NCBI GenBank assembly: GCA_027627225.1
Contig: CM051032.1
Coordinates: 64,170,637 to 64,234,636, forward strand
Length of the DNA: 64,000 nt
Reading direction: 5' to 3'
Source: Congeria kusceri
Lineage: Eukaryota; Mollusca; Bivalvia; Myida; Dreissenidae
Shown: positions 1 to 12,200 of the stretch, in pieces
Numbering within the stretch: the first letter of the stretch is position 1
Layout: every line of letters starts with the position of its first letter
Program-made: the position numbers and the translations under genes
The notes under the pieces: model-generated
What the model saw: the letters and a program-made list of their open reading frames with translations, nothing else
What the model was told of the DNA's origin: nothing
The model's database searches: none

Positions 1-264
1 TTCGATGAAAACTGAGGATGTTGAATCTATTAAACTAATGGCTTTTTACATTTTTAAATTAATGAATGAAATTGAAAAGTAACGTTGTTTACAAAATTGT
101 AAAGATGTATACATGTACGTGCTCTCATCGCTTATTGTATCGAAACTACGAATATGTCCTGTTTATATCAAACATTGCAAGGTGGTTGTCATATTTTTTG
201 TAAATATGCTGCATTTTGGACCAGAGGCCTATATGTACAATAAATTTGAGTTGAGTTTGAGTTT

Positions 265-895
265 CAGACGTGATGAAAATTGTAGGGAAACGCAGACGAT
301 ATTTACACAGTAGAAAAACGCATACGACGTGAAAAAAGTTAGAAACCGCATACAATATGAAACAGTTGGAAAACGCCGACGTTTTGAAAATTGTAGGAAA
401 ACGCAGACACTATATAAACATGAGAGAAACGCTTACGATATAGAAATAGTAGGAAAATGCGCACTATGAAAATAGTAGGAAAATGCAGACAATATATGAA
501 TACTTGTCAAACGCTGACGGTATGAATTTTGTAGGAAAATGCAGACGATATATAAATAATAGTAAAAAGCAGACGGTATATATGAAAACTGTAGGAAGAC
601 GCAGACGATATATTAACTGTAGAAAAACGCATACGACATGAAAATAGTAGGAAAACGCAGACACGATGCAAATATAGTAGAAAAACGCATCCGATTGGAA
701 ATAGCAGGAAAAAACCCCAGAACCAATGAATATTTTAGGAATACGCATATGATATGAAAACAGTTGGAAAAGTAGACGATATAAAAACGGTAGGAAAATG
801 CAGATGCTATGAAAATAATATGGAAAAAAACAACGTTATGATAAAAGCAATAACACGCTAAGATATGAACATACTAGAACAACGCAGACGATATG
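265..895. repeat. Degenerate short-unit tandem array
   Basis: About twenty diverged copies of a roughly 25-30 bp unit containing gaaaacgcagacgatatgaa, with spacing that drifts from copy to copy. The reverse complement of the same motif recurs at 1405-1485. The open frames across it arise from repeat periodicity and are not genes. No terminal structure is visible, so this reads as an old minisatellite rather than a transposon. Confidence 0.75.
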
Positions 896-1850
896 AAATA
901 ACGCTACTTATTACTAGTACGTGTGAAAATGTCATATGATAGTATTGCATACTGTGAATGAAGTAACACTAACTGTTGACACCTGCAGGATGAAGCCAAT
1001 AAGGCGACAGGTAAGTGTCATGAACCGGAAATAATGCAAGATTAAGACCACATTTGTTGACATCTAGATCGTGTCTGTTGATATGCTCGTTATTTTGTGT
1101 CTGGATTTTGTGTTTGGATTATGTTTGGCTGTGTAAAATGTTTCTAAAGGTAATTTATTGTGCTGATATAGCCATATATGCTTTCGTTTGGAATTATAAC
1201 AGGGATCGGATTGCAAATGATTGAGAGATCAGGTAATGTTTTATAGTTGTTTAAGACAATTTGTTCTTGTTGTTAATTTATCCCATTAAACATATACAAT
1301 TAATTTTAAATAAAATATTACTATTTAATTAATTAATATTTAAGTTTGAACGTTTACAAACATAAACACATTTACAGTGCATTTAACACTAAATAAACGC
1401 ATTCCGAATGCCTTCTGCATTTTCCTTGTTTGTTTATATATTGTATGCGTTTTCCAACGTTATCTATATCGTATGCGTTTTAGTTGGAACCCCAATTTTG
1501 TTGAATTGCGTTTTGAAAGTTTTATACCAAAGTAAAACTGTTAATTCACAGTTCTTTGTGCTACACATTTTTTATATCGCCGTTAATACACCGACGTTTT
1601 CCATGCGGGTGACGTGACGTTGTACATATCGGCATAATTTTGCCGCGCTTTTCTAGCAGAATGCAGAGTTTACATGCAGTGCATGTGCATCTTAACTGTA
1701 AATAGAAGTTATGTTTTTGACGCGTGAACAGTAAAATTCGGATAGGCGTTTCCGATTTCGATTTGATTATACACATTTTCATACGTGATGTTACAATTGA
1801 CAAAGATTTCGAAGAACAATTTTGGTTATTAGATTGGGTTATGTCGTTGG
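896..1850. other. No gene seen; holds one inverted repeat fragment
   Basis: AT-rich sequence without a convincing exon. The only structure is two to three reverse-complement copies of the 265-895 unit at about 1405-1485 (tatcgtatgcgtttt-type). I see no RNA gene or recognisable protein fragment. Confidence 0.6.
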
Positions 1851-2830
1851 GCGGGCGGGGTGGCGGCGATAACTTTTAGTTTCCGCTCTCTAACTCGAGA
1901 ACGGATTGAGCTATTGTAATGAAACTTCATACATAGATACCTGATATCGAGACCTCGCTTGGGATTGCATATTGGTTGGGTGGGGTCAAGGTCAAGGTCA
2001 CTGTTACTAAAAATAGAAAAACGGTTTCCGCTCAATAACTTTAGAAAGCATCGAGATGGGGTCAGGGTCAAGGTCACTGTTACTAAAAATAGAAAAACGG
2101 TTGCCGCTCAGTAACTTGAGAACGCATTGAGATATTTTAATGAAACTTCATACATAGATACCTTATATCGAGACCTCGCTTGGGATTGCATATGGGATGA
2201 TTAGGGTCAAGGTCAAAATAACTGTTACTAAAAATAGAAAAACGGTTTCCGCTCAATAACTTGAGAGGGCATTGAGATATTTTAATAAAACGTCATACTT
2301 AGCTACCTTATATCGAGACCTTGCTTGGGATTGCATATGGATTGGGTTGGGCCAAGGTCACCATTACTAAAAATAGTTTCCGCTCAATAACTTAAGAATG
2401 CATGGAGATATTTTAATGGAACTTCATACATAGATACCTCATATCGAGACCTCGCTTGGGATTGGATATGGGGTGATTGGGGTCAAAGTTAAGGTCACCT
2501 TACTAAAAATAGAAAAATGGTTTCCGCTCAATAGATAACGCATTGAGATATTTGAACGAAACTTCATATGTAAATACCTCATATTGAGACCTCGCATGGG
2601 ATTGCATATGGGGTGGGTGGGGGTCAAGGTCACCATTACTATAAATAGACAAACAGTATCCGCTCAATACTTACAGAACGAATTAAGATATTTTAATGAA
2701 ACTTTATATGTAGATACCTTACATCTAGATCTTGCTTGCGATTGCATATAGGGTGGGTGTGGTCAAGGTCACCATAACTAAAAATAATAAAAATGTTTCC
2801 ATTCAATTACTTGAGCTGACGTTTATGCAT
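1851..2830. repeat. ~140 bp core-repeat array with TCAAGGTCA motifs
   Basis: About seven tandem units of roughly 135-143 bp. Each carries ctaaaaatagaaaaacgg, a ttccgctcaataacttgaga segment, gaaacttcatacatagatac and a gcttgggattgcatatgg segment. One unit is shortened to about 75 bp by an internal deletion near 2040-2080. The same unit occurs at 16900-17605 and in diverged form in the last third of 9838-10860. Arrays like this sit inside non-autonomous bivalve elements (Helitron-like or pearl/CvA-type); that assignment is inference because no ends are visible here. Confidence 0.85.
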
Positions 2831-3664
2831 TTCGTTCGAAAATGTGATTTTCGTGGCATTTCCACGTTTCTTGTTACTATATAGTTAAAACTATTTTATG
2901 TTACACATTATGGACAACAACGAAAATCGTCGTTGTGAGTAAATTACGTTAACTTTTTTTGTCTTGAAAATAGGCTATTGTAAACATAGGCTCAAATGTC
3001 AAATGTCCCGGCGATTTTTTTTGGATGTCACGTTTTGGCCTGAAACAGTTATGGCATGTATGGTTTTTTGAAAGAGTTTAGATTGTAATAGAAATAAGAA
3101 AATAACAATATAAATACTAATTGATAAAAATAATATTAATATAAGTTAAAAGCTGCTTCAGGTCGTTTGCACATTCATTTAAGAACACCATAAGCAACAA
3201 ATTAATGAAGGGCAACTATGCTTCCTATAATACTGAATTGTGAAAGTAAACGTCTTTGTTAACATTAATATACATTATTATACATGTATATTGATGTCAA
3301 TAACACCACGGTTTATTCTTTTCACATTGTTCACGCAATGTACAGTTCAGTAATACCATTTGAGACGTAAACGAAATCAGAAATATCATTATAGCCATCC
3401 TTATATTAATTGTAATGATATTGCACATTTTTCTGTGTATACCTTTTTCACCAAGTACGCTGGAGCAGTGCCAATCAGAAAATGACGAGAGCATACGTAA
3501 TATCCGCTGTAATAATAATGCATTGTTTATATAGATAAGGTTTGCTACTCGTTGAAATTTAACTTATTTCCAAAACTAACACCTCAGTATGGATACTGTT
3601 AATTGCATTTCATGGTATTTTAAGAAAATAATGTGTTGACAAACGAATATTAACTTTCACATAT
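2831..3664. other. No gene seen
   Basis: AT-rich unique-looking sequence. Open frames are short, lack recognisable protein features and show no paired splice sites. Confidence 0.5.
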
Positions 3665-4100
3665 AAAATGCACACATTGTCGCCGGATTCTCGCATTTCG
3701 CTTCATGTATCGTGGTTTGAAAATCTACCGCGAGACTCGAGATTCGGGCGATATTTGAACGATATAATATCGTGCCTCGCTTTGTATCTCGCCGGAATAT
3801 CATGTATCGCTTTATGTCTCGCTTCGCATCACGTGTCTCGACATTTGAACGCGAGGCACGAGAGTTGCGCAAAAACACGAAGCGAGACACGATAATCCGG
3901 CGAAACACGAAGCGAGACACGATATTTTGCAGCGAGATATCTTAGTATGGGATACTGCGACAGTGCGAGATCTCGTGCTACAATATCGTGCCTCGATTCG
4001 TGTCTCGCGGGAATATCGTGTCTCGCTTCGTGTTTCGCGTAATTCTCGTGTCTCGCCCTCGCCGTAAGAGACACGATATTCCATACGGCACTAACCGGAT
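3665..4100. repeat. CG-rich repeat of GCGAGACACGAT-type motifs
   Basis: Many direct and inverted copies of short motifs such as cgaagcgagacacgat and tcgtgtctcgcttcgtg, interleaved so the stretch can fold on itself. It is rich in CG dinucleotides, unlike the AT-rich flanks. All four overlapping open frames of 75-98 codons are by-products of the motif. The left edge has ccggattctcgc and the right edge ccggattccg; I cannot define true ends. Confidence 0.7.
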
Positions 4101-4706
4101 TCCGTAGATTCAACAAGAGGAGCATTGCAAAAAAAAGAATACGAAATTGCGCTTGTAGTTGTCATAGTACGCACACTTAAAATCATCACAATTTCAAACG
4201 ATACCTTTTTTGCTAAGGCGATGACCTAGCAATTTCAAATTCAAAACACAATAATCAATATATTTAATAATAACTATTATGTAATTATTGGAGGAATATT
4301 TACCCAGCGGGTGAGCTGCCATTGTGATGGATCCAACCTATTCAAAGCTTGTAAAAATTTATATTGATTGTTGGGAAATCGTTGAATAGCAATTCATGTT
4401 AAATTAAATCGTTTGCAAAAGACGTGCATTGAAATATCGTTTTTCATTTTCATACTCCGCGGAACAGATTTGATTGGGCTCCAGTGGAGTAGTTCAGCTA
4501 CATATATGACTTGTACAATTGGTACGGAATTTATTTTGTTATTTAGTTTGATGATAGTTAACGTCAGAGTTATGAGTCATTCATTATAGACAGCGTGATG
4601 AGTAGAAATGCTCTATTTTGATTAGCCTGATATCAGTTTTCTATTTGTTGCTTAAATCTTCTCACGTTTCTATGAAGTCGCATATTTTGATCTAAATTGT
4701 TAAAAT

Positions 4707-4747
4707 ATAATAATAATAATAATAATAATAATTATTATTATTATTAA
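4707..4747. repeat. (AAT)n-(ATT)n microsatellite
   Basis: A run of aat triplets passes directly into a run of att triplets, giving a perfectly self-complementary tract of about 40 bp. Confidence 0.9.
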
Positions 4748-6081
4748 AACGATAAATATAATCTATGTGTATATTTTTAGAAATCACGTATTCAGCGGTT
4801 TAATATGCCGAATATTGTGCGGGACAAGATTTTGTTACTTTTAGTATCACACATTGCAAAATATAAATTGCGATGTAAAATGAACTTTATGTGTTAAATA
4901 TTGCTTTTTAAAAACGTTTTTTTTCGCTTCTTATGGCAAACGCGTAGATTTAACAAGCATTATTCCCTGGTAATTTGAAAGTAAAAGATGAATGTTACAC
5001 AACGATCTACTCAAGTGTTTATCTCTTTTTTTTTTTTTCATCTATGTCACCCAATGAACTACGCTAATTAATTACATATAAAAAGAGAGAAAAAGGTGAA
5101 AATTACAATCTGCAAAACAATTATGCAGATTGCAGCTGACTTTATGTTACTATGACCTTGATTTTTAGTTATGTCGATGAGATAGCCCCTGGCCGAACAG
5201 AAGTAAGTATTTGAACTACTTTTGAATGTCCTATCAAACTAAACTTAGTTTTGATGATAAAAAATGAAACGACCATGTAGCTCAGTGACTGTGTCCAAAA
5301 ATTGTAGAACATCTGTAGAATATTTTTTCTGTTCCCATATCTAGATTAATTTCGGTATTTAGCATTTCCTGAACTGAAACTAACCAAATATTTAACTAAT
5401 TAATTAACTAAGTAAGTAACTGAATAAATACACAGATCATTAATAACTAAAAAATCCAAATAAATACAAAAATAAATATTAATACAGAAATAAAAGCAAG
5501 GGCAAAACTTTTCTACCGGTTATTTTTTTCTATGATTAAAACGTCTGAATATATCATGTAAAATGTAATGGAATGAACTAAAGTCATACTGCAAATCATA
5601 GTGTGTTTTTTAAAATTGAATTAGATTATTTTCAAACTACGAGTACAGTCAGTATTTTATCAATAGCATTTGAGTTAATGTTTTCTGAAAACAGGATCTA
5701 TGACGTGCGGTGACCCTCCTTTACCTCCCATGTTATAAAGGTTGTGTCTCTACATTAAACATATAAATACAGATTAAGTATGTCGATGTGATGAGTGAAC
5801 AGAGGTTGATTTTTGTAATGCACCAGTGATACTGTGGTAGTGTAGATGTTGTTTTGATATTTGACAGAATTTCAGATGATGTTGCATAGTAAAGTGATAT
5901 TGACGTCATCAAATAGGTTGAGGTCAGATTTAAGAAACACACCTGTTTATAAAACATATTTTAATTATACATATGAAATTAATTTCAGTAACGGATTTCA
6001 TGCAGCTAGAATCTACTTATAGCTCCAGATGACTATGTCGTTTGCAAATTTCATTTGGTCAACTCTGTCTGCTCAGTATGC

Positions 6082-6117
<36 letters not shown>
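6082..6117. repeat. (ATT)n microsatellite
   Basis: About twelve uninterrupted att triplets. Confidence 0.9.
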
Positions 6118-6118
<1 letters not shown>

Positions 6119-7193
6119 CTATTTCACAGTGTAAAACTTTATCATACATGCATATAAATTATAAAATAGTGAGCATGGTGAGACAGCAATGTGGTATATG
6201 TTGTTAAACTTTTTTGACCATTTGTCTGACTTAAACAATAGGAACATGGAAAGGAACATAGCTTTCCATTCTTACTTTAATGTCAAGAATTATATATGAT
6301 TTTCGTATGTTAATTTGTGTGCAAATATATTATGTTTTGGTTGCGTTTTATTCATGCTTGGTTTTATTTGTATGTGTTTCTTGTTGTATCGTGTTTTTGG
6401 TGACGTAAATAATTGTGTAGATAAAATATCTTCGTTAGAATAAGTACTTGCATGTTTTAGAGCATTCAGTACTTGACCAGCCAATCTAGGGTTCATATTA
6501 TCAAATATTATTTACATATTTATAGTCAAAATCAAAATATACACGTATACACATAATAAAATGTTAACAGAAATATACATTATGAAAATTGTCTTCGCCA
6601 GTGACTTCAAAACACTGAAAGGCCAAGTTGTACGAAATGAAACTTTTGTCACATAACTAGATACAAGTAAGCACCTCCAAAACAATTGAATTTTCAAACA
6701 ATATGTAATTGATATGGTAACCAATTAAATAACAAGCAAAATCACGCACAGCAATAGCCCCATTTTTATTCCAAAAAAATTTAAATTTGGTCAAAATGAA
6801 GAATCTGCAGATCAAGAAGCATTTTTATATAGTTTAACATGAACATATATAAATTCACACAACAGCCTTTAACAAAACTCAATCGAATCCGTTTGCTGAA
6901 CGCTATTTATGAATATTTAACGCTTTTATTTCTCCATAGCATACTTGGTCGTGTATAAAAGAAGACTGTGCGAGGTTTAACTGAGAGGCAAAATGCTACC
7001 CAGGATAGGTAGGCAAGTTATATATTTTGTAAACGTTGATATATTGTTCTAATCACTGAAACTGTTTGTTACATATGGTTTTATTAAATTTCAAATCTTT
7101 TTGATTTAGCCTTTGTGTATGTTAACCATGATACATTGTTGCAATCACTATAAATGTTTGTTGTCATGCATTGATAAATCCACATATGAGTCA

Positions 7194-7516
7194 TGCACCT
7201 ATAAATATTTTCGCCCGGGGGGGGGGGAGCGGCGGGCATATACGGAACTTTAGACTGAAAGCAATTCCCGACAGGTGGGAATTTGACCGGCCGAATAATT
7301 CCGGGTCCCGGGAAATATAATTTGTTCGGATTTAACATCCCGGTAATATTGGCCCCCGGGCCATTATATACAACAATTAAGCATGCCCCATTGAGGGCAT
7401 TTAGACAAAAATGCTTTGCTTTAGGGTGGGGAATTGGATCCCCCAAAATAAAATTAGTCAAATTCCCCTGGGATTTCCCGGAAAGCCGCCCCTGGGGGAA
7501 AATATTGATAGGTGCA
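7194..7516. mobile_element. 323 bp GC-rich MITE with TIRs and TCA flanks
   Basis: The left end TGCACCTATAAATATTTTCG and the right end (complementary strand TGCACCTATCAATATTTTCC) are imperfect terminal inverted repeats. The first 10 bases match exactly and similarity extends about 30 bp. The trinucleotide TCA flanks both ends (7191-7193 and 7517-7519), as expected of a 3 bp target duplication. The interior is much more GC-rich than its surroundings, with runs of G near 7215-7228 and CCCGGG blocks. No transposase is present. The superfamily is uncertain; a 3 bp duplication would fit a Harbinger-like source. Confidence 0.7.
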
Positions 7517-7682
7517 TCATGAAAAGGAAAACACGATAGCTCACAAAGTTTTTTAACGGGACTTGCAAACCTACGTATCTTTGAAAAAATGCCATTAAAT
7601 GTCTTAACTGCACAAACAAAAGCATCTGGACTTACAAATAACACATATTAAATAAGAAAGAAAAGTAAAGCAAAAAATGCCT

Positions 7683-7750
7683 TTCGACGGTGCTCTAACC
7701 TACGATCTTCGGGTTTAAAAATCGGACGCTCTATACACTTGGTCTTTCTG
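7683..7750 (-). repeat. tRNA-derived SINE-like fragment
   Basis: Read on the minus strand this resembles a tRNA head: a box A-like gtatagagcgtccg segment, an anticodon-arm-like region, then a box B-like gtaggttagagc. The bases needed for a working tRNA are missing and there is no acceptor-stem pairing, so it is most likely a decayed SINE. Confidence 0.4.
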
Positions 7751-7971
7751 ACTTTTTAACAAATAGTGTATTTTTTAAGCTATCTAGGTGATACATGTGT
7801 TTTTCAAAATACCGATGTAAGTACTTGATGTCGATTCTTGATATTTTTATCCATTTCATTTGATGATTATTTAAATACCACACTATAATAAATTATATTT
7901 CTTTGTTAGAAGTGTTAATTTGCTTGCTCATATGTAATGTTTTCTTCTTTTTGGGATCTATGATCTATGAC

Positions 7972-8318
7972 ATAGATTTGAAAATCGTCAATTTGCCAAC
8001 CTGTGAACAGGTCCCTTTAAGTATTTCTGCTTGCAATAAAGTTCATTTTCATTGGTACTGTAATTGTTTTCACATGGTTTTTTATTATTAAAATGACCCA
8101 TTTACAGATTGGCAAATTGTCAATTCTCAAAAATCTTGTCACCGATTCCACAAATAAAACTACACTATAATTATATAATGGAGCTATACACTCCTGACAC
8201 AGACATGTGCTTGAAATAATGTGTCGCCCATGAATAAAAACATCAATTGATATAGCAAAAAATTATAAAGCGTTTATAAAAGCTCTTCGATACTTTTCAA
8301 AACACGTGTATCACCTAC
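7972..8318 (+). mobile_element. Relic of a TIR element with tRNA-like core
   Basis: A decayed copy of the element also seen at 32280-32932 and 50856-51353. Shared blocks include cagattggcaaattgtcaa near 8106, attataaagcgttt near 8265, and aacacgtgtatcacctaca just before the 28 bp minisatellite. At 7990-8022 an inverted fragment of the terminal aaagggacctgttcacag is present. The short stretch after the minisatellite (9133-9165, gatcccgaggcggagg) probably continues the same element. Confidence 0.6.
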
Positions 8319-9132
8319 ATAGCGTTAAAATACTACACACCTTAGTATAGCGTTAAAATACTACACACCTTAGTATAGCGTTAAAATACTACACACCTTA
8401 GTATAGCTTTAAAATACTACACACCTTAGTATAGCGTTAAAATACTACACACCTTAGTATAGCGTTAAAATACTACAGACCTTAGTATAGCGTTAAAATA
8501 CTACAGTATAGCGTTAAAATACTACACACCTTAGTATAGCGTTAAAATACTACAGACCTTAGTATAGCGTTAAAATACTGCACACCTTAGTATCGCGTTA
8601 AAATACTACACACCTTAGTATAGCGTTAAAATACTACACACCTTAGTATAGCGTTAAAATACTACACACCTTAGTATAGCGTTGAAATACTACACACCTT
8701 TGTATAGCGTTGAAATACTACACACCTTAGTATAGCGTTGAAATACTACACACCTTTGTATAGCGTTGAAATACTACACACCTTAGTATAGCGTTGAAAT
8801 ACTACACACCTTAGTATAGCGTTGAAATACTACACACCTTAGTATAGCGTTAAAATACTACACACCTTAGTATAGCGTTGAAATACTACACACCTTAGTA
8901 TAGCGTTGAAATACTACACACCTTTGTATAGCGTTGAAATACTACACACCTTAGTATAGCGTTGAAATACTACACACCTTTGTATAGCGTTGAAATACTA
9001 CACACCTTAGTATAGCGTTGAAATACTACACACCTTTGTATAGCGTTGAAATACTACACACCTTTGTATAGCGTTGAAATACTACACACCTTAGTATAGC
9101 GTTAAAATACTACACACCTTAGTATAGCGTTG
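8319..9132. repeat. 28 bp minisatellite, ~29 units
   Basis: Tandem units of 28 bp containing tagcgttaaaatactacaca followed by ccttagta. The first third is mostly gttaaaa, the remainder mostly gttgaaa, and in the second part ccttagta and cctttgta units partly alternate. One unit near 8490-8515 is shortened. The units are contiguous with no unique spacers. It sits inside the tRNA-core element relic and ends about 125 bp upstream of gene A exon 1. Confidence 0.95.
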
Positions 9133-9257
9133 CAGATTTTGATCCCGAGGCGGAGGATTTTAAAAGTTAAGACCTTTAAAAACATTTTTTGATTTGAAAC
9201 ATTTTTAGTTCTATTATTCGTATATTGAAAATACGAAAATCTATGTCCCTTCAATGA

Positions 9258-12200
9258 GTGTGCCAAATATGCGTCATTTCAGTTTGGTTGCTACTAATTG
9301 CTGCCCTACTACCACCAGTACTGACCCAGGTACGTGTATGCAACCAACAACACAGGGCAGAAATTTAATAGGAAAAAATAATTTAATGAAGAAATAATTT
9401 TCGATTTGTCGTTGTTTATCGGCCAATAAGCAACTTTCTGTTCCGATGCGTAGGAATTTAACCACCAGAGCATTAGCCCAAGTTGTTTAATAGCTTCGCA
9501 TCCGAACGACACAGAGTTGTTTATTGACCATAAACAACGATAATGCGAAAATTATTTCGATTCTAACATGATCTGACATAATTTTGCTTCTGTAATTGGA
9601 ACTACTTTTTACTATGCTCCTCTCAGAATCGGAACTTCTTTTTGTGTTGTTTATGGGTAGTTTAACAACGATTATTTTGTTCTTTGTTAGTGAGTATCAT
9701 GTTAGAATTAAATTTATATAAACTCATTTCATATGCTCATTTCAAAATAGCTTAATTGTTATTTAAATATCAATGACATATATCAATCATTATGGTTTTC
9801 ATTGTGGTTTGGACCATGAAATTTATTGCATTTTTATTAGCTCGACTTTTCAAAGGAAAGGCGAGCTATTCTACTCGCCCGGGCGTCGGCGTTGGCGTTG
9901 GCGTCAGACCTAGGTGAATTTTTTTCGGTAAGCTAGTATCTCAGGAATGGCTTGAGAGATTTCATTCAAACTTGAACTATTTATTCCCCACATTAAAATG
10001 AACCTAAATTTGTCAAAATTATGGGCCTTTTTACACTTTGAAATTTTACATATAAGCTATATTAACAGGTTTTTTTTCTTTTCGGTAAGCTGGTTTCTCA
10101 GGAATGGCTTGAGGGATTTCATTCAAAGTTAGAAAACTTATTTCCTATATGAAACTGAAGTCATAGGCCAATTTTGATAACTCTAGTTTGAAATTTGTCA
10201 AAATTATGGGCCTTTTTACACTTAGAAATTTTACATATAAGCTGTATGGACAGGTTATAGCTTTTCGGTAAGCTGGTTTCGCAGGAATGGCTTGATGGAT
10301 TTCATTCAAACTTTGAACACTTATTCCCTATACAAAAATGAACTCATATGCCAATTTTGATAACTCTAATTTGAAATTTGTCAAAATTATGGGCCTTTTT
10401 ACAAAAAAATTTAAGTCGGTGGAATGACGGTGTCAACTTTTAATTTCTACTCTCTAACTTGAGAGTAACTCTTCACACATAAATACCATAAACCAACACT
10501 TTACTCGGGATTTCATTTGTGGTGGATTGGGTGGGGTGAAGGTCAATGTCACTGTTACCAAAACTAGATAAACAATCTTCTGCTTTATAACTCGAGAACA
10601 AATTGGAATATTTAAATATTATTCAATTTATAAATACTGTATAACGAGACATTGCATGAGATTGCATATGGGGTTAGTTGGGTCAAGGTCAAGGTCACTG
10701 TTTTGCAATTTAGAAAAATGCTTCAACTCAGTAACTCGAGAAAGAAAATAATTTTGTGTTATTGACCCCTACTATACAGTTTGTTTTAGAAAAAATGCCA
10801 GAAACTCTGACAAGCACAAGAAAAGTCGAGCGCGCTGTCCTCTGACAGCTCTTGTTATTTTACTAATTCGTGTTAAAAAAGATTTGCCTATTTCCTGTTT
10901 GATGTTTCTTTGTTGTAAACAGGAATATATTTTACAGAAATGTAAGTACTATATACTTACACTTTTTCGGTCGCAAATCCGCTTAACAAGATTTAGGACA
11001 GCATCGGATTATTAACCTTTGTAACGCATTGCTAGTAGTTGTAATTGAGGTAGAACCTGTACTGTTTGTGTACATATTCAGAGTTGCGATGTCAATGCCA
11101 TAAGCGAACGACTGAAGTCATGTGTCATAAGCCAGGTTGGAATATCTTCGACAACAACATCTGCCATAATTAACCAGATTTGTGAAAAGTAGGTTCAACA
11201 TGCTTGTCTTATAGAGTCTATATAATCTTATGCAATTGCTGCACAGTTTTATCAACCACATGGCATTATTCTGGATTTGTGTCTCTTGATAAGAAGAGGA
11301 TGAAAACAAAAGTCAACAACCTAGATTCGAGCCGCGTCGTTGGAAAACCGGACTTAATGCATGTGCGTAAAGTGTCGTCCCGGATTTGCCTGTGCAGTCC
11401 GCACAGGCTAATCCGGGACGGCACTTTCCGCTTTTGTGGTATTTTCTGTTTCAAAGAAGTCTCTGCTAAACATAAATTCACTGTAGGCGAAAAGTGCCGT
11501 CCTGCATTAGCCTGTGGGGTCTGCACAGGATGATCCGGGACGACACTTTACGCACATGCATTAAGACCGATTTTCTCACGACGCGCCATGTATTCGTATT
11601 ACGTATTCGTTAGCAGCAAACCTGTTGGTGCTCATGAAATTAACTCCTGGTTCAGGTAATTTTGTCTGTATTCTCACGGTTTGTGTTCAATACATTTCGG
11701 GTTCAGTATAATTAGTTCGTACTATGTTTTCGAAAATATTGTGTTGAGTATGTAACGGTACGTTTTCCCTAATTATTTGTATATTTGTTTATTTATCTTA
11801 GTTGTCGTTTTATGCAATTCGTCTGGAAGATATAATCATTGTTTTCAGCAGTGAATGTGCGATTAGCTGCTTGACAAATGCCGTGGGAAACTGTCACCTG
11901 TCGGATGCATTCTTTTTTTGGGAGCCTACTACTTTGAAGGTTACCTATCGCGCAATGTGCAAGAACTCTCAGGGTAGGGCATTGGTCAGGCTTTCAATTG
12001 AATTCGAGGCGTGTCGTGGGAAAAACGGGCTTTATTCATGTGCGTTAAGTGTCGTCCAGAATCAGCCTGTGCAATCTGCACCAGCTGATCCGGGACGACA
12101 CTTTCCGCTTTAATGTTATTTGCTGTTTCAATGAAGTCTCTTCTAAACATAATTCCACTGTAGGCGGAAAGTGCCGTCCTGGATGAACGTATGCGGACTT

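Larger units (their letters stand above)
4101..7190. other. No gene seen; two trinucleotide microsatellites
   Basis: Long AT-rich stretch. It holds a palindromic (AAT)n/(ATT)n tract and an (ATT)n tract, listed separately. I found no exon, RNA gene or transposon protein. Short open frames are scattered on both strands without domain features. Confidence 0.5.

Noticed and set aside
464..748. 94-codon minus ORF with repeated FIYRLRFPT-like motif
   Set aside because: The repetition comes from the degenerate tandem array at 265-895, not from a protein repeat.
3657..4125. Four overlapping ORFs of 75-98 codons on both strands
   Set aside because: All derive from the CG-rich short motif array; no consistent frame or domain.
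7084..7644. 186-codon minus-strand ORF, the longest in the window
   Set aside because: It spans the GC-rich MITE and both flanks, has no recognisable domain, and is open because of local base composition; the opposite strand is open there too.
8319..9132. CRISPR-like regular repeat array
   Set aside because: The 28 bp units are directly contiguous with no unique spacers, in a eukaryotic context; it is a minisatellite.
11204..11533. 109-codon plus ORF and its 86-codon minus counterpart
   Set aside because: Both run through the arms of the palindromic MITE and into gene A exon 2/intron 2 sequence out of frame; artefacts of the inverted repeat.
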